In this document: positions 1-8,172 of the stretch, one piece after another
Numbering within the stretch: position 1 is the stretch's first letter
How the letters are laid out: every line of letters begins with the position of its first letter
Origin: Marinithermofilum abyssi
GTDB taxonomy: Bacteria > Bacillota > Bacilli > Thermoactinomycetales > DSM-45169
DNA length: 64,000 bases
Assembly: GCF_014641195.1 (NCBI RefSeq)
Contig: NZ_BMHQ01000005.1
Location: 225,376 to 289,375, forward strand
Direction of reading: 5' to 3'
Notes under the pieces: model-generated
Database searches by the model: none
What the model saw: the letters and a program-made list of their open reading frames with translations, nothing else
Told to the model about the DNA's origin: nothing
Made by a program: the position numbers and the translations under genes

Positions 1-405
1 AAGCCGGTCCGCAGCGGTAAACAGGCAGCCGGGCAAAATACCGCAAGCACCTGCGGTCGGTGTTGCCACGATGGTCCCCATAGCCGCATTCACTTCCGAA
101 GTAGCCATGGAGCGGGAGACGGCATCCAGCACGTCCGCACCGGAAAGCAACACCTCTGCTTCCTCGATATATTTGCGAATCCGGCGGGCATCCCCGCCGG
201 ATAGTCCGCTTTGAGAGCGGATCTCTTCCGTAAGCCCCCTCTGAACGGCCTTCTCCATGGTATCCAACTGTTCCGCCATCCGGCGGAAGATTTCTTCCCG
301 CGTTTGTCCAGTCGTCTCTATTTCTTTGCGAATCATCACTTCGGAAATTTTAAGGTTTTCTGATTCAGCGATCTCCACCAGTTCAGCTACCGTTCGAAAA
401 TCCAT
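1..405 (-). CDS. sdaAA: L-serine dehydratase, alpha subunit (5' part, cut by window start)
   Basis: Encodes the first 135 residues of the catalytic subunit of iron-sulfur L-serine ammonia-lyase, which converts L-serine to pyruvate and ammonia. The reading frame is open from the window edge to an ATG at 403-405 preceded by AAAGGAG eight bases upstream. The visible part contains the family segment SEVNAAMGTIVATPTAGACG near residues 100-120, the start of the cluster- and substrate-binding region. The gene lies downstream of sdaAB on the same strand, as in B. subtilis, where both proteins form one enzyme. A terminator-like hairpin sits between the two genes, so sdaAA may be partly uncoupled. The identity is firm; the C-terminal two thirds are outside the window. 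Confidence 0.93.
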   Translation of the reverse strand, partial: MDFRTVAELVEIAESENLKISEVMIRKEIETTGQTREEIFRRMAEQLDTMEKAVQRGLTEEIRSQSGLSGGDARRIRKYIEEAEVLLSGADVLDAVSRSMATSEVNAAMGTIVATPTAGACGILPGCLFTAADRL

Positions 406-528
406 AGCACCGGCTCCTTTGACATACTGTATCTCCTTCAAACATTGCATATCCTCTCCAGCAGGACAAAAAGCATCCTGCAACCCTTATTGTATCACAG
501 AAAAATACACCATCGTAAATTCGCTGCA

Positions 529-560
529 AAAAGAAAAACGCCAACCAAGTGAGCTTGGCG
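529..560 (-). terminator. Terminator-like hairpin between sdaAB and sdaAA
   Basis: On the minus strand a six-pair stem CGCCAA/TTGGCG (539-544 with 555-560) is followed by a T-rich run. An alternative inner stem CCAAG/CTTGG also forms. It lies 30 bases after the sdaAB stop codon and could attenuate read-through into sdaAA. Confidence 0.6.
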
Positions 561-591
561 GCGTCTGATTACCGACAGCTATGTTTGCCGG

Positions 592-1251
592 TCAAAGGAC
601 CGTTACACCGTGAATTCCATCCAGATCGGACAATTCTTTTTGAACCGGTTCTTCCACGGTTTGGTCCGTTTCAATGATCATCAGAGCTTCTGATCCTTTT
701 TCCTTCCGGGACACCTGCATATAAGCAATGTTGATCTGATGGCGGGCAAGTACGGTTGCGACTTGGGCCACCGCACCATATCGGTCCTTGTGCAGGATCA
801 ATAAGGCGGGAGCACTCCCGGACAATTTCAGATCAAACCCGTTCAGCTCCACGATTTCCATCTTCCCGCCGCCAATGGAGATCCCTGTCACTTCCATGAC
901 GTGACCCGAGCTGTCTTCCATCCGAATCTTCGCCGTATTGGGATGATCGGGAACCTCTTCCGATTCCACAAAGGTCACGTCTACTCCTTCATTCTTGGCG
1001 ATCTCCAGGGAACGGACGATGCGTTCATCGAAGGGTTCAAAATCGAGCAAACCGCCGACGATCGCGATGTCCGTCCCATGGCCGCGGTAGGTCTTGGCAA
1101 AGGAACCGTAGAGAGTAATGGTCACTTTATCCGGTTTGTTGCCGAACAGTGCTCTTGCAGTCCGGCCGATCCTCGCCGCACCGGCGGTATGGGAGCTGGA
1201 AGGGCCGATCATAACCGGGCCGATAATATCAAAAACCGAGCGATACTTCAT
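592..1251 (-). CDS. sdaAB: L-serine dehydratase, beta subunit
   Basis: Small subunit of the iron-sulfur L-serine dehydratase, 219 residues. The N-terminus reads MKYRSVFDIIGPVMIGPSSS, nearly identical to the B. subtilis protein, and includes the GPSSSHTAG serine-binding loop. The C-terminal third (about residues 148-219) is an ACT-type regulatory domain. An upstream in-frame ATG exists at 1257, but the GGGAGG ribosome binding site sits only one base before it and seven bases before the ATG at 1251, so I use the latter. It is adjacent to sdaAA downstream and a DegV protein gene upstream. Function certain by similarity to the family; nothing odd in the sequence. Confidence 0.95.
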   Translation of the reverse strand: MKYRSVFDIIGPVMIGPSSSHTAGAARIGRTARALFGNKPDKVTITLYGSFAKTYRGHGTDIAIVGGLLDFEPFDERIVRSLEIAKNEGVDVTFVESEEVPDHPNTAKIRMEDSSGHVMEVTGISIGGGKMEIVELNGFDLKLSGSAPALLILHKDRYGAVAQVATVLARHQINIAYMQVSRKEKGSEALMIIETDQTVEEPVQKELSDLDGIHGVTVL

Positions 1252-1291
1252 ACTCATCCCTCCCGATCAGACAAGGCCTGATACCTCATAC

Positions 1292-2149
1292 TCAGGAACT
1301 CTTGGGATAACAGATAGCCCCGATGGTACCCGGGCCCACATGGGTGCCGATGACCGGACCGATTTCCGTCACCATGACCTCCTCGACACCGAAACGTTCT
1401 CGAATCTGCTTTGCCCATGTTTCTGCTTCCTCGCGATTGTCCGTATAACATACCGCGATCTCATAGGGCTCATCCGGTACATTTTCCTGCAGCAATTCAA
1501 ACAGACGGACGGTCGCCTTGTTTTTGCCCCGAACTTTGTCTACTGCGTATACTTCTCCCTCCGGAGTAATGGACAAAATCGGCTTAATATTCAATAAGGA
1601 GCTGACCACGGCAGAAGCCTTACCGATCCGGCCGCCTTTTTGCAGATATTCCAAGGTGTCCACCAGGAAAAAGACCCGCTCTTTTTCTATCATGTTCTGG
1701 GCGATGGCCACACACTCATCTAGGGACTTGCCGTTTTTGGCCGCCCGGGCAGCAGCTACCACAATCGATCCGATAGCATATGTGGCTGTTTTGGAATCCA
1801 GCACTGTCACTTTAAACTCATCTTCCACCATCGATTGTGCCAGCAGGGCCGATTGATAAGTTCCGCTGAAGGCTGAAGAGAGATGGATGGACAGGATATC
1901 CGTATCTCCATCTTTCGCCGCTTCCCGGTAAGCCTCCACAAAATCGATGGGAGAAGGCTGGGACGTGGTCGGCATCTCATTCACTTCTTTCAGACGCTGG
2001 TAAAATTCCTCCGGTTGAATCGTTACGCCGTCCAAATACGATTTCCCTTGCATATGTACCTTGAGCGGTACAATGGTGATGTCGAGTTCCGCTGCCAACT
2101 CCGCAGGGATGTCAGCCGTGCTGTCCGTTACCACATGTACTTTTGCCAT
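1292..2149 (-). CDS. DegV family fatty-acid-binding protein (FakB-like)
   Basis: A 285-residue DegV-fold protein. The N-terminal signature VTDSTADIP and the HLSSAFSGTY segment near residues 85-95, which contacts the bound fatty acid carboxylate in this family, are both present, as is the C-terminal GTHVGPGTIG motif. DegV proteins (FakB in Staphylococcus) present a fatty acid to the kinase FakA, which makes acyl-phosphate for phospholipid synthesis. The gene starts 15 bases after the end of the fakA gene on the same strand, so partner and kinase are probably co-transcribed. In B. subtilis no degV homologue sits between yloV and sdaAB, so this is an insertion into an otherwise conserved gene order. 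Acyl-chain specificity cannot be read from the sequence. Confidence 0.9.
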   Translation of the reverse strand: MAKVHVVTDSTADIPAELAAELDITIVPLKVHMQGKSYLDGVTIQPEEFYQRLKEVNEMPTTSQPSPIDFVEAYREAAKDGDTDILSIHLSSAFSGTYQSALLAQSMVEDEFKVTVLDSKTATYAIGSIVVAAARAAKNGKSLDECVAIAQNMIEKERVFFLVDTLEYLQKGGRIGKASAVVSSLLNIKPILSITPEGEVYAVDKVRGKNKATVRLFELLQENVPDEPYEIAVCYTDNREEAETWAKQIRERFGVEEVMVTEIGPVIGTHVGPGTIGAICYPKSS

Positions 2150-2164
2150 TGGAGCACCCCCATT

Positions 2165-3871
2165 TTATTCCACTGAGAATAAGAAGAAGTACAAAGGCTG
2201 TCCGCCATAGTGAACTTCACACTCTACATCCGGATACTCCTTATCCAGGAAATCCGTCAACTCCTTCACCTGTTCATCGGTTACATCTTGTCCGTAAATC
2301 ACCGTGACCACATCAGCCCCATCCGCCAACATCTTGGTGAGCAAGTCACTGGACGCCGCCAGCAGGCTGTCACCCACCGTCTCAATTTTTCCTTCGCGGA
2401 TTCCGAGGAAGTCTCCTTCTTTGATCTCTCCGCCTTCATACTGGGAATTTCTCACCGCATAAGTTACTTCACCCGATTGGACGTGATGAACCGCTTGTAG
2501 CATCCGTTCCCGGTTTGCTTCCGGATCCGACTCGGGATTAAAGGCCAACAGGGCAGACAATCCTTGCGGAATGGTTTTGGTGGGCAGGACAGTGATCGGA
2601 ACTTCTACCAGATCGACCACCTGTTCCGCGGTCAAAATAATGTTTTTATTGTTCGGCAAGACGATAATGTGATCTGCATGGACCGATTCGATAGCCCGCA
2701 CGATTTCCTCCGTGCTGGGATTCATCGTCTGCCCTCCTTCGATTACCACGTCTACACCCAGGCTTCGAAAGATTTCAGCCACACCTTTCCCAAAGGCTAC
2801 CGCTACGATCCCGTAGGGCTTTTTCTCTTCCGGAGTTTTCGTGGATTTGTCCGGTTGGCCGGCTTCGCCGCCCGCCTCCTGCTCCAGAATGTGTGTGTGC
2901 TGCTCCCGCATGTTTTCAATTTTGATGCGGGTCAAATCCCCGTATTTCTGGGCGTAGTTCAAGGCATCACCCGGATGTTCCGCATGAATATGTACCTTGA
3001 CCAAATCTTCGTCTGCAACGACCAGCAGCGAATCTCCGAAAACCCCGATCTCTTTGCGAAAGCTCTCTTCATCAAAAGCTGGAGCCTCGTCTTCGACCAC
3101 TTTCAGCTTGACCATAAATTCGGTGCAATAGCCGTGTTCAATGTCACCTGTTTCAAACTGCGACTGGGCGCTTTTGCGGTGGGCGATTTCACCCAGAGAC
3201 TCTTCTTCCTTCCCTTTTGACCGAGTATCGGATACCGTATACGTAATTTCCTCTCCGGAGAGAGCCGCATAAAACCCTTCATAAATAAAGACCAGTCCCT
3301 GTCCTCCGGCATCCACTACTCCCGCCTGGGCCAGTACCGGAAGAAGCTCCGGCGTTCTTGCCAAAGAGGCTCGCGCCTCTTCCAACACCGCCTCCATCAC
3401 CTTCGCGGCATCTTCTATCTGCCGAGAGACGGAAACCCCTTTTTCCGCTGCTTCCCGCGCAACCGTCAGCACAGTTCCCTCCACGGGTTTGATCACCGCT
3501 TTATAAGCGGTCTCCACTCCGCGCTTCAACGCTTCTGCCAGTTGGCGGGCATTCACCGTTTCCTTATCGGAAAGGAATTTCCCGAAACCGCGGAACAGCT
3601 GAGATAAAATCACACCCGAGTTGCCCCGGGCCCCCATCAACAGTCCTTTGGACAAGGCCAGTGCCAACTGTCCCACATGATCATGGGAAGCGGAAGCCTT
3701 TTCCAGCTCACCTGCTCCCGACGTCAACGTCAGGTTCATATTGGTTCCGGTGTCTCCGTCCGGCACAGGAAAAACATTGAGTGCATTGACTGCGTCCACG
3801 TTATTGTTCAATCTTTCAGCGCCGGCGCGGATCATTTGTGAAAATCCTTTAGCGTCAATCTGCTTTACCAA
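2165..3871 (-). CDS. fakA: Fatty acid kinase catalytic subunit (DAK2/YloV family)
   Basis: A 568-residue protein with the FakA/YloV layout. Residues 1-200 form a DhaL-like ATP-binding domain with FPVPDGDTGTNM (the Mg-ATP aspartates), GARGNSGVILSQLF and DAGGQGLVFIYEG. A middle domain contains the CTEF segment and VHIHAEHPGDAL, and the C-terminal third resembles a DegV-like domain. FakA phosphorylates a fatty acid held by FakB; acyl-phosphate then enters phospholipid synthesis. The DegV gene directly downstream is a natural partner. YloU lies upstream with 12 bases between them, the same arrangement as yloU-yloV in B. subtilis. Length and motifs are normal. Confidence 0.93.
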   Translation of the reverse strand: MVKQIDAKGFSQMIRAGAERLNNNVDAVNALNVFPVPDGDTGTNMNLTLTSGAGELEKASASHDHVGQLALALSKGLLMGARGNSGVILSQLFRGFGKFLSDKETVNARQLAEALKRGVETAYKAVIKPVEGTVLTVAREAAEKGVSVSRQIEDAAKVMEAVLEEARASLARTPELLPVLAQAGVVDAGGQGLVFIYEGFYAALSGEEITYTVSDTRSKGKEEESLGEIAHRKSAQSQFETGDIEHGYCTEFMVKLKVVEDEAPAFDEESFRKEIGVFGDSLLVVADEDLVKVHIHAEHPGDALNYAQKYGDLTRIKIENMREQHTHILEQEAGGEAGQPDKSTKTPEEKKPYGIVAVAFGKGVAEIFRSLGVDVVIEGGQTMNPSTEEIVRAIESVHADHIIVLPNNKNIILTAEQVVDLVEVPITVLPTKTIPQGLSALLAFNPESDPEANRERMLQAVHHVQSGEVTYAVRNSQYEGGEIKEGDFLGIREGKIETVGDSLLAASSDLLTKMLADGADVVTVIYGQDVTDEQVKELTDFLDKEYPDVECEVHYGGQPLYFFLFSVE

Positions 3872-3883
3872 CAGTGGTCCCCC

Positions 3884-4249
3884 TTACTCTTCGTTCACCA
3901 ACCGTACACCTTGGACAAAAATATTGACATCGCTTACTTTAATACCCACCATTTGATCTAAGGTGTACTTTACTTTGGACTGCACATTGTGCGCTACTTC
4001 CGAGATTTTGGTCCCGTAACCGACAATGATATGCATATCGATTTCCACATCATTGTTATTGGTGCGCACTTCAATTCCTTTGGTCAGTTTTTCACGGCCC
4101 AAGAGTTCCGCAATCCCGTCTTTCAACTGACTGCGGGATGCCATACCCACCAGCCCGTAGCAATCCATTGCTGCGATTCCGGCGATCGTGGCGATCACTT
4201 CATCCGTGATTTCAATTTGACCATAAGATGTTGAAACATCCATCGCCAT
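3884..4249 (-). CDS. yloU: Asp23/Gls24 family protein YloU
   Basis: An Asp23/Gls24 (DUF322) family protein of 121 residues from the preferred start. The core YGQIEITDEVIATIAG is typical. The best start is the ATG at 4247-4249, seven bases after AGGGAGG; upstream ATGs are too close to that site or precede it. Members of this family are involved in envelope homeostasis in Firmicutes and several are linked to alkaline or lipid stress, but no enzymatic role is established. Its fixed association with fakA suggests a role in lipid metabolism (inference). First gene of the yloU-fakA-degV-sdaAB unit, with a -10 element TACAAT about 45 bases upstream. Confidence 0.9.
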   Translation of the reverse strand: MAMDVSTSYGQIEITDEVIATIAGIAAMDCYGLVGMASRSQLKDGIAELLGREKLTKGIEVRTNNNDVEIDMHIIVGYGTKISEVAHNVQSKVKYTLDQMVGIKVSDVNIFVQGVRLVNEE

Positions 4250-4293
4250 TTCCATTCCTCCCTGACAGCGATAGCTTTCATCGTTCGGCACTT

Positions 4294-4323
4294 ATTGTAC
4301 AGTGCCCCGGTTATCCGCCTTAA
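4294..4323 (-). promoter_or_regulatory. Probable sigma-A promoter of yloU-fakA operon
   Basis: On the minus strand a good -10 element TACAAT (4294-4299) is preceded 18 bases upstream by a poor -35, TTAAGG. It is the only strong -10 between yloU and the divergent rpmB leader. Confidence 0.45.
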
Positions 4324-4558
4324 GCGAACTTCCTGCTATACCCCGTTTGTTTGTCTACGCGATGTACAATCACCGGACGGTAAGCGCCTGCGAGAAAGAT
4401 GTACCGCAGGACAAAAAGCTTTTTAAAGAAAGCCCTTACCAGTTACACAGCGCTAATCATTTCCTTATGATCACCTAGGGGTGTGAAGGTGATTCTACTA
4501 GTATATTATTGCAACAGAAAAACGAATCCACACTTATCTTACTTGAGCCTTCCCATTC

Positions 4559-4587
4559 TTGCAAGGGAGAAAGACGTATGCTACAAT
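4559..4587 (+). promoter_or_regulatory. Sigma-A promoter of rpmB
   Basis: The -35 element TTGCAA (4559-4564) and -10 element TACAAT (4582-4587) are separated by exactly 17 bases. Transcription would start near 4594, leaving a leader of about 110 bases before rpmB. Confidence 0.7.
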
Positions 4588-4594
4588 GTTTAGG

Positions 4595-4705
4595 TATCGC
4601 CGCCGGATGGCGGATCGGTGTTAACGGGCATTTTCTGCCGAAGGATTCTCCATCGGAGAGTCATCTGTCTTTTTCTCGGCAGCACGCACGAGGAGGTGGA
4701 AATCA
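4595..4705 (+). ncRNA. Structured 5' leader of rpmB
   Basis: Two hairpins are visible in the untranslated leader. The first is CCGCC-GGAT-GGCGG (4600-4613). The second has an outer stem CTGCCGA/TCGGCAG (4635-4641 with 4676-4682) enclosing a second stem GATTCTCC/GGAGAGTC (4644-4651 with 4655-4662) with a three-base loop. The ribosome binding site AGGAGG follows ten bases later. Folding like this in front of a single ribosomal protein gene suggests autogenous control, but I do not recognise it as a described L28 leader. Confidence 0.5.
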
Positions 4706-4894
4706 ATGGCACGTCGTTGCTACGTCACCGGCAAAGAGGGGCACACCGGTAACAAAGTGAGCCACTCCAACCGGAAAAACAAACGGAAATGGGGAGCCAA
4801 CGTCCAAAAAGTCCGCATTTTGGTCGACGGCAAACCGAAGCGCGTGTACGTCAGCACCAAAGCTCTCAAATCCGGAAAAGTGACCCGCGTCTAA
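4706..4894 (+). CDS. rpmB: 50S ribosomal protein L28
   Basis: A 62-residue L28 protein beginning [20 protein letters not shown], full length for Bacillales. It binds the large ribosomal subunit. AGGAGGT lies eight bases upstream of the ATG. The gene is transcribed alone on the plus strand between the divergent yloU operon and spoVM, exactly as in B. subtilis. It has its own promoter, a folded leader and two terminators. Confidence 0.98.
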   Translation: MARRCYVTGKEGHTGNKVSHSNRKNKRKWGANVQKVRILVDGKPKRVYVSTKALKSGKVTRV

Positions 4895-4911
4895 AGGCGC
4901 CGGGTTTTTTC
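4882..4911 (+). terminator. Rho-independent terminator of rpmB (proximal)
   Basis: A short stem ACCCG/CGGGT (4883-4887 with 4901-4905), overlapping the rpmB stop codon, is followed directly by six T residues. Confidence 0.6.
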
Positions 4912-4920
4912 ATGACCGAA

Positions 4921-4955
4921 CAAAAAGCACCCGCGGAGTTCCGCAGGTGCTTTTG
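4921..4955. terminator. Bidirectional terminator between rpmB and spoVM
   Basis: Nearly perfect inverted repeat: AAAAGCACC-C-GCGGA pairs with TCCGC-A-GGTGCTTTT around a two-base loop, with A-run on one side and T-run on the other. It can stop both rpmB (plus) and the spoVM/thiN transcript (minus). Confidence 0.85.
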
Positions 4956-5098
4956 CTATAAAAAATCGATAAATAAATACCAGGTACGCTCACGCCGAAA
5001 CCACCCGGATGCCCAGGCGTATCCATCAATCCAAATCCCGAAGGAGGGCGGGCCGCTCGTGGTTGCGCACCGTATAAAAGGAAAGGGGGGAATGGAGA

Positions 5099-5182
5099 TT
5101 ATTTGTTTTTGTTGAAGACACCCAGCAGCGCCTTCACCATTCCGCCGAGAAACTTAGGGAGTTTGATGGTGTAAAATTTCAC
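5099..5182 (-). CDS. spoVM: Stage V sporulation protein SpoVM
   Basis: A 27-residue amphipathic peptide, VKFYTIKLPKFLGGMVKALL followed by GVFNKNK, with a GTG start at 5180-5182 and AAAGGAGGG nine bases upstream. It matches B. subtilis SpoVM almost residue for residue in the first 15 positions, including the helix-breaking proline at position 9 that is needed for recognising membrane curvature. SpoVM sits on the outer forespore membrane, anchors SpoIVA and so starts coat assembly; it also interacts with the protease FtsH. It lies downstream of thiN, as in B. subtilis. Below the size threshold of most gene callers. It is direct evidence for an endospore former. Confidence 0.96.
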   Translation of the reverse strand: MKFYTIKLPKFLGGMVKALLGVFNKNK

Positions 5183-5289
5183 CCCGGTCCCTCCTTTAAC
5201 CTGTTGGTCATCGAAGCTTCGCCCCGTCACTTATTTATATTCTATAGGGGGGAATTAGTCCCTAGAACATCATTTCATGGGAGCCCATT

Positions 5290-5940
5290 TCAATCTTTGC
5301 TCTGAATAACCAACAGTTTGCCTTCCTTTATCTGTATATGCCCTTTCCCTTCCACCAATTCATTGCTGATCCCCAGCGGAGTATCCCGAAGGAGTACCGC
5401 ATCCTCCAGCGGATATAAAAATCCTTTCAACGTGACTCCTTTTACCGTATCGCTCAATGCCAACAGAGAGATATAACGGTAACCCTCCCGTTCCAGTGTC
5501 ACTTCTTCGGTTCCCTGAAGCAGGATCATCCGATTCCGGGTATTGCGAATCTTCACCGGGATGCCGGATGCGCTCGCCTTTTCCAGCAAAAAAACATTCG
5601 CGAGGGCATGATCAAACCGGGCGCCTCCCAACGCACCCAACAGCAGAATTTCCGTCGGCTCCTCTGCCAATGCCTTCTCCAAGGCATAATGGGTATCCGT
5701 CACATCCTTGGCTGTCGGCAGTTTATCCACCTGTACCCCTTTTCTCTCCAGCTCTTCCAACAAGGAAGGGCCAACCGTATCAAAATCTCCCACTGCCACA
5801 TCCGGCAGACACCCGTGCATCACCAAGCTCCGGGCACCGCCATCGACACCAATCACCCGGTCTTCCGGTCGGATCGTCTCCAAATCAGCGGCTTCCACCT
5901 CTCCTCCCGCTACGATCACAATGCGGCGAGATGGAGTCAT
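5290..5940 (-). CDS. thiN: Thiamine pyrophosphokinase
   Basis: Transfers pyrophosphate from ATP to thiamine, giving thiamine diphosphate. The 216-residue protein has the family motifs VIGVDGGARSL and VGDFDTVGP near residues 30-60, LPTAKDVTDTHYAL near 80, and GALGGARFDHALANV near 105. It overlaps the stop of the upstream thiT gene by four bases, so thiamine uptake and activation are translationally coupled. No TPP riboswitch is visible in the short spacer in front of thiT. Equivalent to B. subtilis yloS. Confidence 0.95.
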   Translation of the reverse strand: MTPSRRIVIVAGGEVEAADLETIRPEDRVIGVDGGARSLVMHGCLPDVAVGDFDTVGPSLLEELERKGVQVDKLPTAKDVTDTHYALEKALAEEPTEILLLGALGGARFDHALANVFLLEKASASGIPVKIRNTRNRMILLQGTEEVTLEREGYRYISLLALSDTVKGVTLKGFLYPLEDAVLLRDTPLGISNELVEGKGHIQIKEGKLLVIQSKD

Positions 5941-6488
5941 TGGTTCACCCGAATCAGTTGCGGGGCGTTACGGATCAGCAACGCCATCACAGCGGTGGAA
6001 ACCAGAATATCCGGGAGAATATAAGAGATATTGTAGAGGAAGGAGTAAACCCATACGGACATCCCTTTAGGCGCAAACGAACCGAACCAGACGACACCGG
6101 AGATGAAATGCGCCAGAAAACGCAGCAGGCCGGCCAATGTCACTCCTGCTGCGACCTTCCAGAACGTACCCTTTTCCCCTGGTTGAAGCCGAATCCATCC
6201 GGCAGTGCCCAGCAAAGCAAAGGCCAAAGGGTAATCCAAAACCACCTGCACCGGATGCACCGGCGGGGTAGCAGCCAGCACAAAATTCAACATCCCCACC
6301 AGCAAACCGCAAATGACTCCGGCCACCCAGCCCCGCCGGAAAGACAGGATGACAATCGGAACCATCGCCAAACTGACGGAGCCCCCTTGTGGCCACAATC
6401 CCCGAATGGTGATGTAAGTGCTGAACAACACCCCGATTCCAGCCATTATCGCGATCTCAATCATAGTTAACAAACGTTGTCGATTCAC
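5937..6488 (-). CDS. thiT: ECF-type thiamine transporter, S component
   Basis: A 183-residue, very hydrophobic protein with about six membrane segments, the size and character of ThiT (YuaJ), the thiamine-binding S component of energy-coupling factor transporters. Landmarks are the N-terminal MIEIAIMAGIGVLFSTY helix, the SVSLAMVPI segment, HPVQVVLDYPLAFALLG and the HFISGVVWFG stretch, with aromatic residues that line the thiamine pocket in this family. It needs a shared ECF module (EcfA, EcfA', EcfT) encoded elsewhere. Placed between rpe and thiN, where B. subtilis has nothing, and overlapping thiN by four bases. That coupling supports thiamine as substrate. Confidence 0.92.
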   Translation of the reverse strand: MNRQRLLTMIEIAIMAGIGVLFSTYITIRGLWPQGGSVSLAMVPIVILSFRRGWVAGVICGLLVGMLNFVLAATPPVHPVQVVLDYPLAFALLGTAGWIRLQPGEKGTFWKVAAGVTLAGLLRFLAHFISGVVWFGSFAPKGMSVWVYSFLYNISYILPDILVSTAVMALLIRNAPQLIRVNQ

Positions 6489-6530
6489 TCTGTAACCCTC
6501 CCAATCTCCTTGACCCTCAAATCCACATGA

Positions 6531-7202
6531 TTACTTTTGTTTTCCCGCGAGGGCCCCTTGACGAATCTCTTTTATGGCCTGCTTTCGGTCGGCCTGTCCG
6601 AACACCGCGGAACCGGCCACCAACACTTGAGCCCCTGCTTCCGTCACTTGCGCGGCAGTCTCCGCATTGATCCCCCCGTCCACTTCGATCCATACATCGT
6701 CCCGGCCCGCTTCCTTCAGCATACGGGAAACCTGACAAATCTTGTTAGTCACCTGCGGGATAAAAGCTTGTCCGCCAAAACCGGGATTCACCGTCATCAG
6801 CAGAATCAGGTCCACATCTGTCAATACCGGCTCCAAAACCGATGCCGGAGTAGCCGGGTTGATCACAACCCCTGCTTTCGCTCCGCTTTCTTTGATCAGA
6901 TACAGCGTGCGGTGCAGATGGGGACAAGCTTCCTGGTGCACGGAGATCCAATCCGCCCCCGCTTGGACAAATGCCGGGATATAGCGATCCGGCTCCTCGA
7001 TCATCAGATGAACATCCAGCGGCAGCTCCGTATGTGGGCGGATCGCTTCCACAATCAACGGGCCGATGGTGATATTGGGTACAAAATGTCCATCCATCAC
7101 ATCGACATGAATCCAATCGGCTCCGCCCGCTTCCACTTCCCGAATCTCGTCACCCAGCCGGGAAAAGTCAGCAGACAAAATCGAAGGTGCGATCTTCACC
7201 AT
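6531..7202 (-). CDS. rpe: Ribulose-phosphate 3-epimerase
   Basis: Interconverts ribulose 5-phosphate and xylulose 5-phosphate in the pentose phosphate pathway. The TIM-barrel protein of 223 residues starts [20 protein letters not shown] and keeps the metal ligands in [16 protein letters not shown] and the catalytic aspartate in VDGGIN near residue 175. The phosphate-binding end VNPGFGGQ is present. It follows rsgA by two bases and is followed by thiT, so it is part of the rsgA-rpe-thiT-thiN transcript. Confidence 0.97.
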   Translation of the reverse strand: MVKIAPSILSADFSRLGDEIREVEAGGADWIHVDVMDGHFVPNITIGPLIVEAIRPHTELPLDVHLMIEEPDRYIPAFVQAGADWISVHQEACPHLHRTLYLIKESGAKAGVVINPATPASVLEPVLTDVDLILLMTVNPGFGGQAFIPQVTNKICQVSRMLKEAGRDDVWIEVDGGINAETAAQVTEAGAQVLVAGSAVFGQADRKQAIKEIRQGALAGKQK

Positions 7203-7204
7203 GG

Positions 7205-8080
7205 TCAGTACCTCCTCTGTTCGCTGATTTCTTCAAGGAACTGCAGGTAATGTCGATGACGGGAAGGAGCGATTTCCCCGTTCTCTGCCGCCTCCCTCAC
7301 CCGGCAATCCGGCTCGTTTTTATGAAGACATCCCCGAAAGCGGCAATCGGGCGCTCGCAGCCGCATCTCCGGGAAACAATCACTTAGGTCCACCGGCTCC
7401 ATATGTTGAAAAGCGAGTTGGCTGAATCCGGGTGTATCCGCTACCTGTCCCCCTTCAGGGAGGTCCAGCAGCTCCACATGGCGGGTGGTGTGCCGCCCTC
7501 GGCCCAGTTTGCGGCTGATGGCCCCGGTCTGTAACTCCAAGTCCGGGTACAAGCGATTGAGCAGCGAAGATTTCCCGACACCGGACTGCCCCGCAAAGAC
7601 GGAAAGTCGTCCGGTCAGCTCCTCTCTTACTACTTCGATGCCTTCCCCAGTTTTAATACTGGTGGCTACGATCCGATAGCCGGCCGGATCATACATGGCC
7701 CGAATCTGCCGCAGTCCATTTGGATCTTCCAACAAGTCCAGCTTGGTAAGCACGATCAGAATCTCCAACCCTTCATGCTCGCAATGAACCAAAAAACGGT
7801 CCAGCAGCTCCGGTTGAAACCGGGGTTCGTTCAATGAACAAACAACGACCGCTTGCTCCACATTGGCAATGGGCGGTCGCACCAGTTCCGTTTTACGGGG
7901 TTCCACCTGGGTGACAACCCCTTCCCCGTTCGCTGTCCATTCAAACGTGACGCGATCTCCCACCAGGGGCGAAAATTTTCGTTTCTTAAAGATGCCCCGG
8001 GCGCGGCATTGCACGTCCCCATCGGGAGTCCGCACATAATAGAACCCGCCCACTGCCCGCACGATTTGCCCCTCCGGCAT
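7205..8080 (-). CDS. rsgA: Small ribosomal subunit biogenesis GTPase RsgA
   Basis: A circularly permuted GTPase that helps mature the 30S subunit and checks its decoding centre (CpgA/YloQ in B. subtilis). The 291-residue protein has an N-terminal OB-fold (to about residue 65). The G motifs then appear in permuted order: TKLD near 115, the P-loop [14 protein letters not shown] near 165 and DTPGF near 215. A C-terminal zinc-binding segment contains [15 protein letters not shown]. subtilis CpgA is a substrate of the PrkC kinase encoded upstream. A terminator separates it from prkC. Confidence 0.97.
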   Translation of the reverse strand: MPEGQIVRAVGGFYYVRTPDGDVQCRARGIFKKRKFSPLVGDRVTFEWTANGEGVVTQVEPRKTELVRPPIANVEQAVVVCSLNEPRFQPELLDRFLVHCEHEGLEILIVLTKLDLLEDPNGLRQIRAMYDPAGYRIVATSIKTGEGIEVVREELTGRLSVFAGQSGVGKSSLLNRLYPDLELQTGAISRKLGRGRHTTRHVELLDLPEGGQVADTPGFSQLAFQHMEPVDLSDCFPEMRLRAPDCRFRGCLHKNEPDCRVREAAENGEIAPSRHRHYLQFLEEISEQRRY

Positions 8081-8112
8081 AGCGTCCCTCCTTCAAAAGT
8101 TTTCTTTATTTA

Positions 8113-8142
8113 CAAAAAGGGAACGAGGGGCTCCCTCGTTCT
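8113..8142 (-). terminator. Terminator between prkC and rsgA
   Basis: Perfect nine-pair stem GAACGAGGG/CCCTCGTTC (8121-8129 with 8133-8141) with a three-base loop, followed on the minus strand by CC and a TTTTT run. Confidence 0.85.
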
Positions 8143-8172
8143 CATTATGCTCGAATCCATGTCAGTTATCAA

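Noticed and set aside
6489..6530. Possible TPP riboswitch before thiT-thiN
   Set aside because: The spacer after rpe is only about 40 bases and has none of the conserved TPP-riboswitch sequences.
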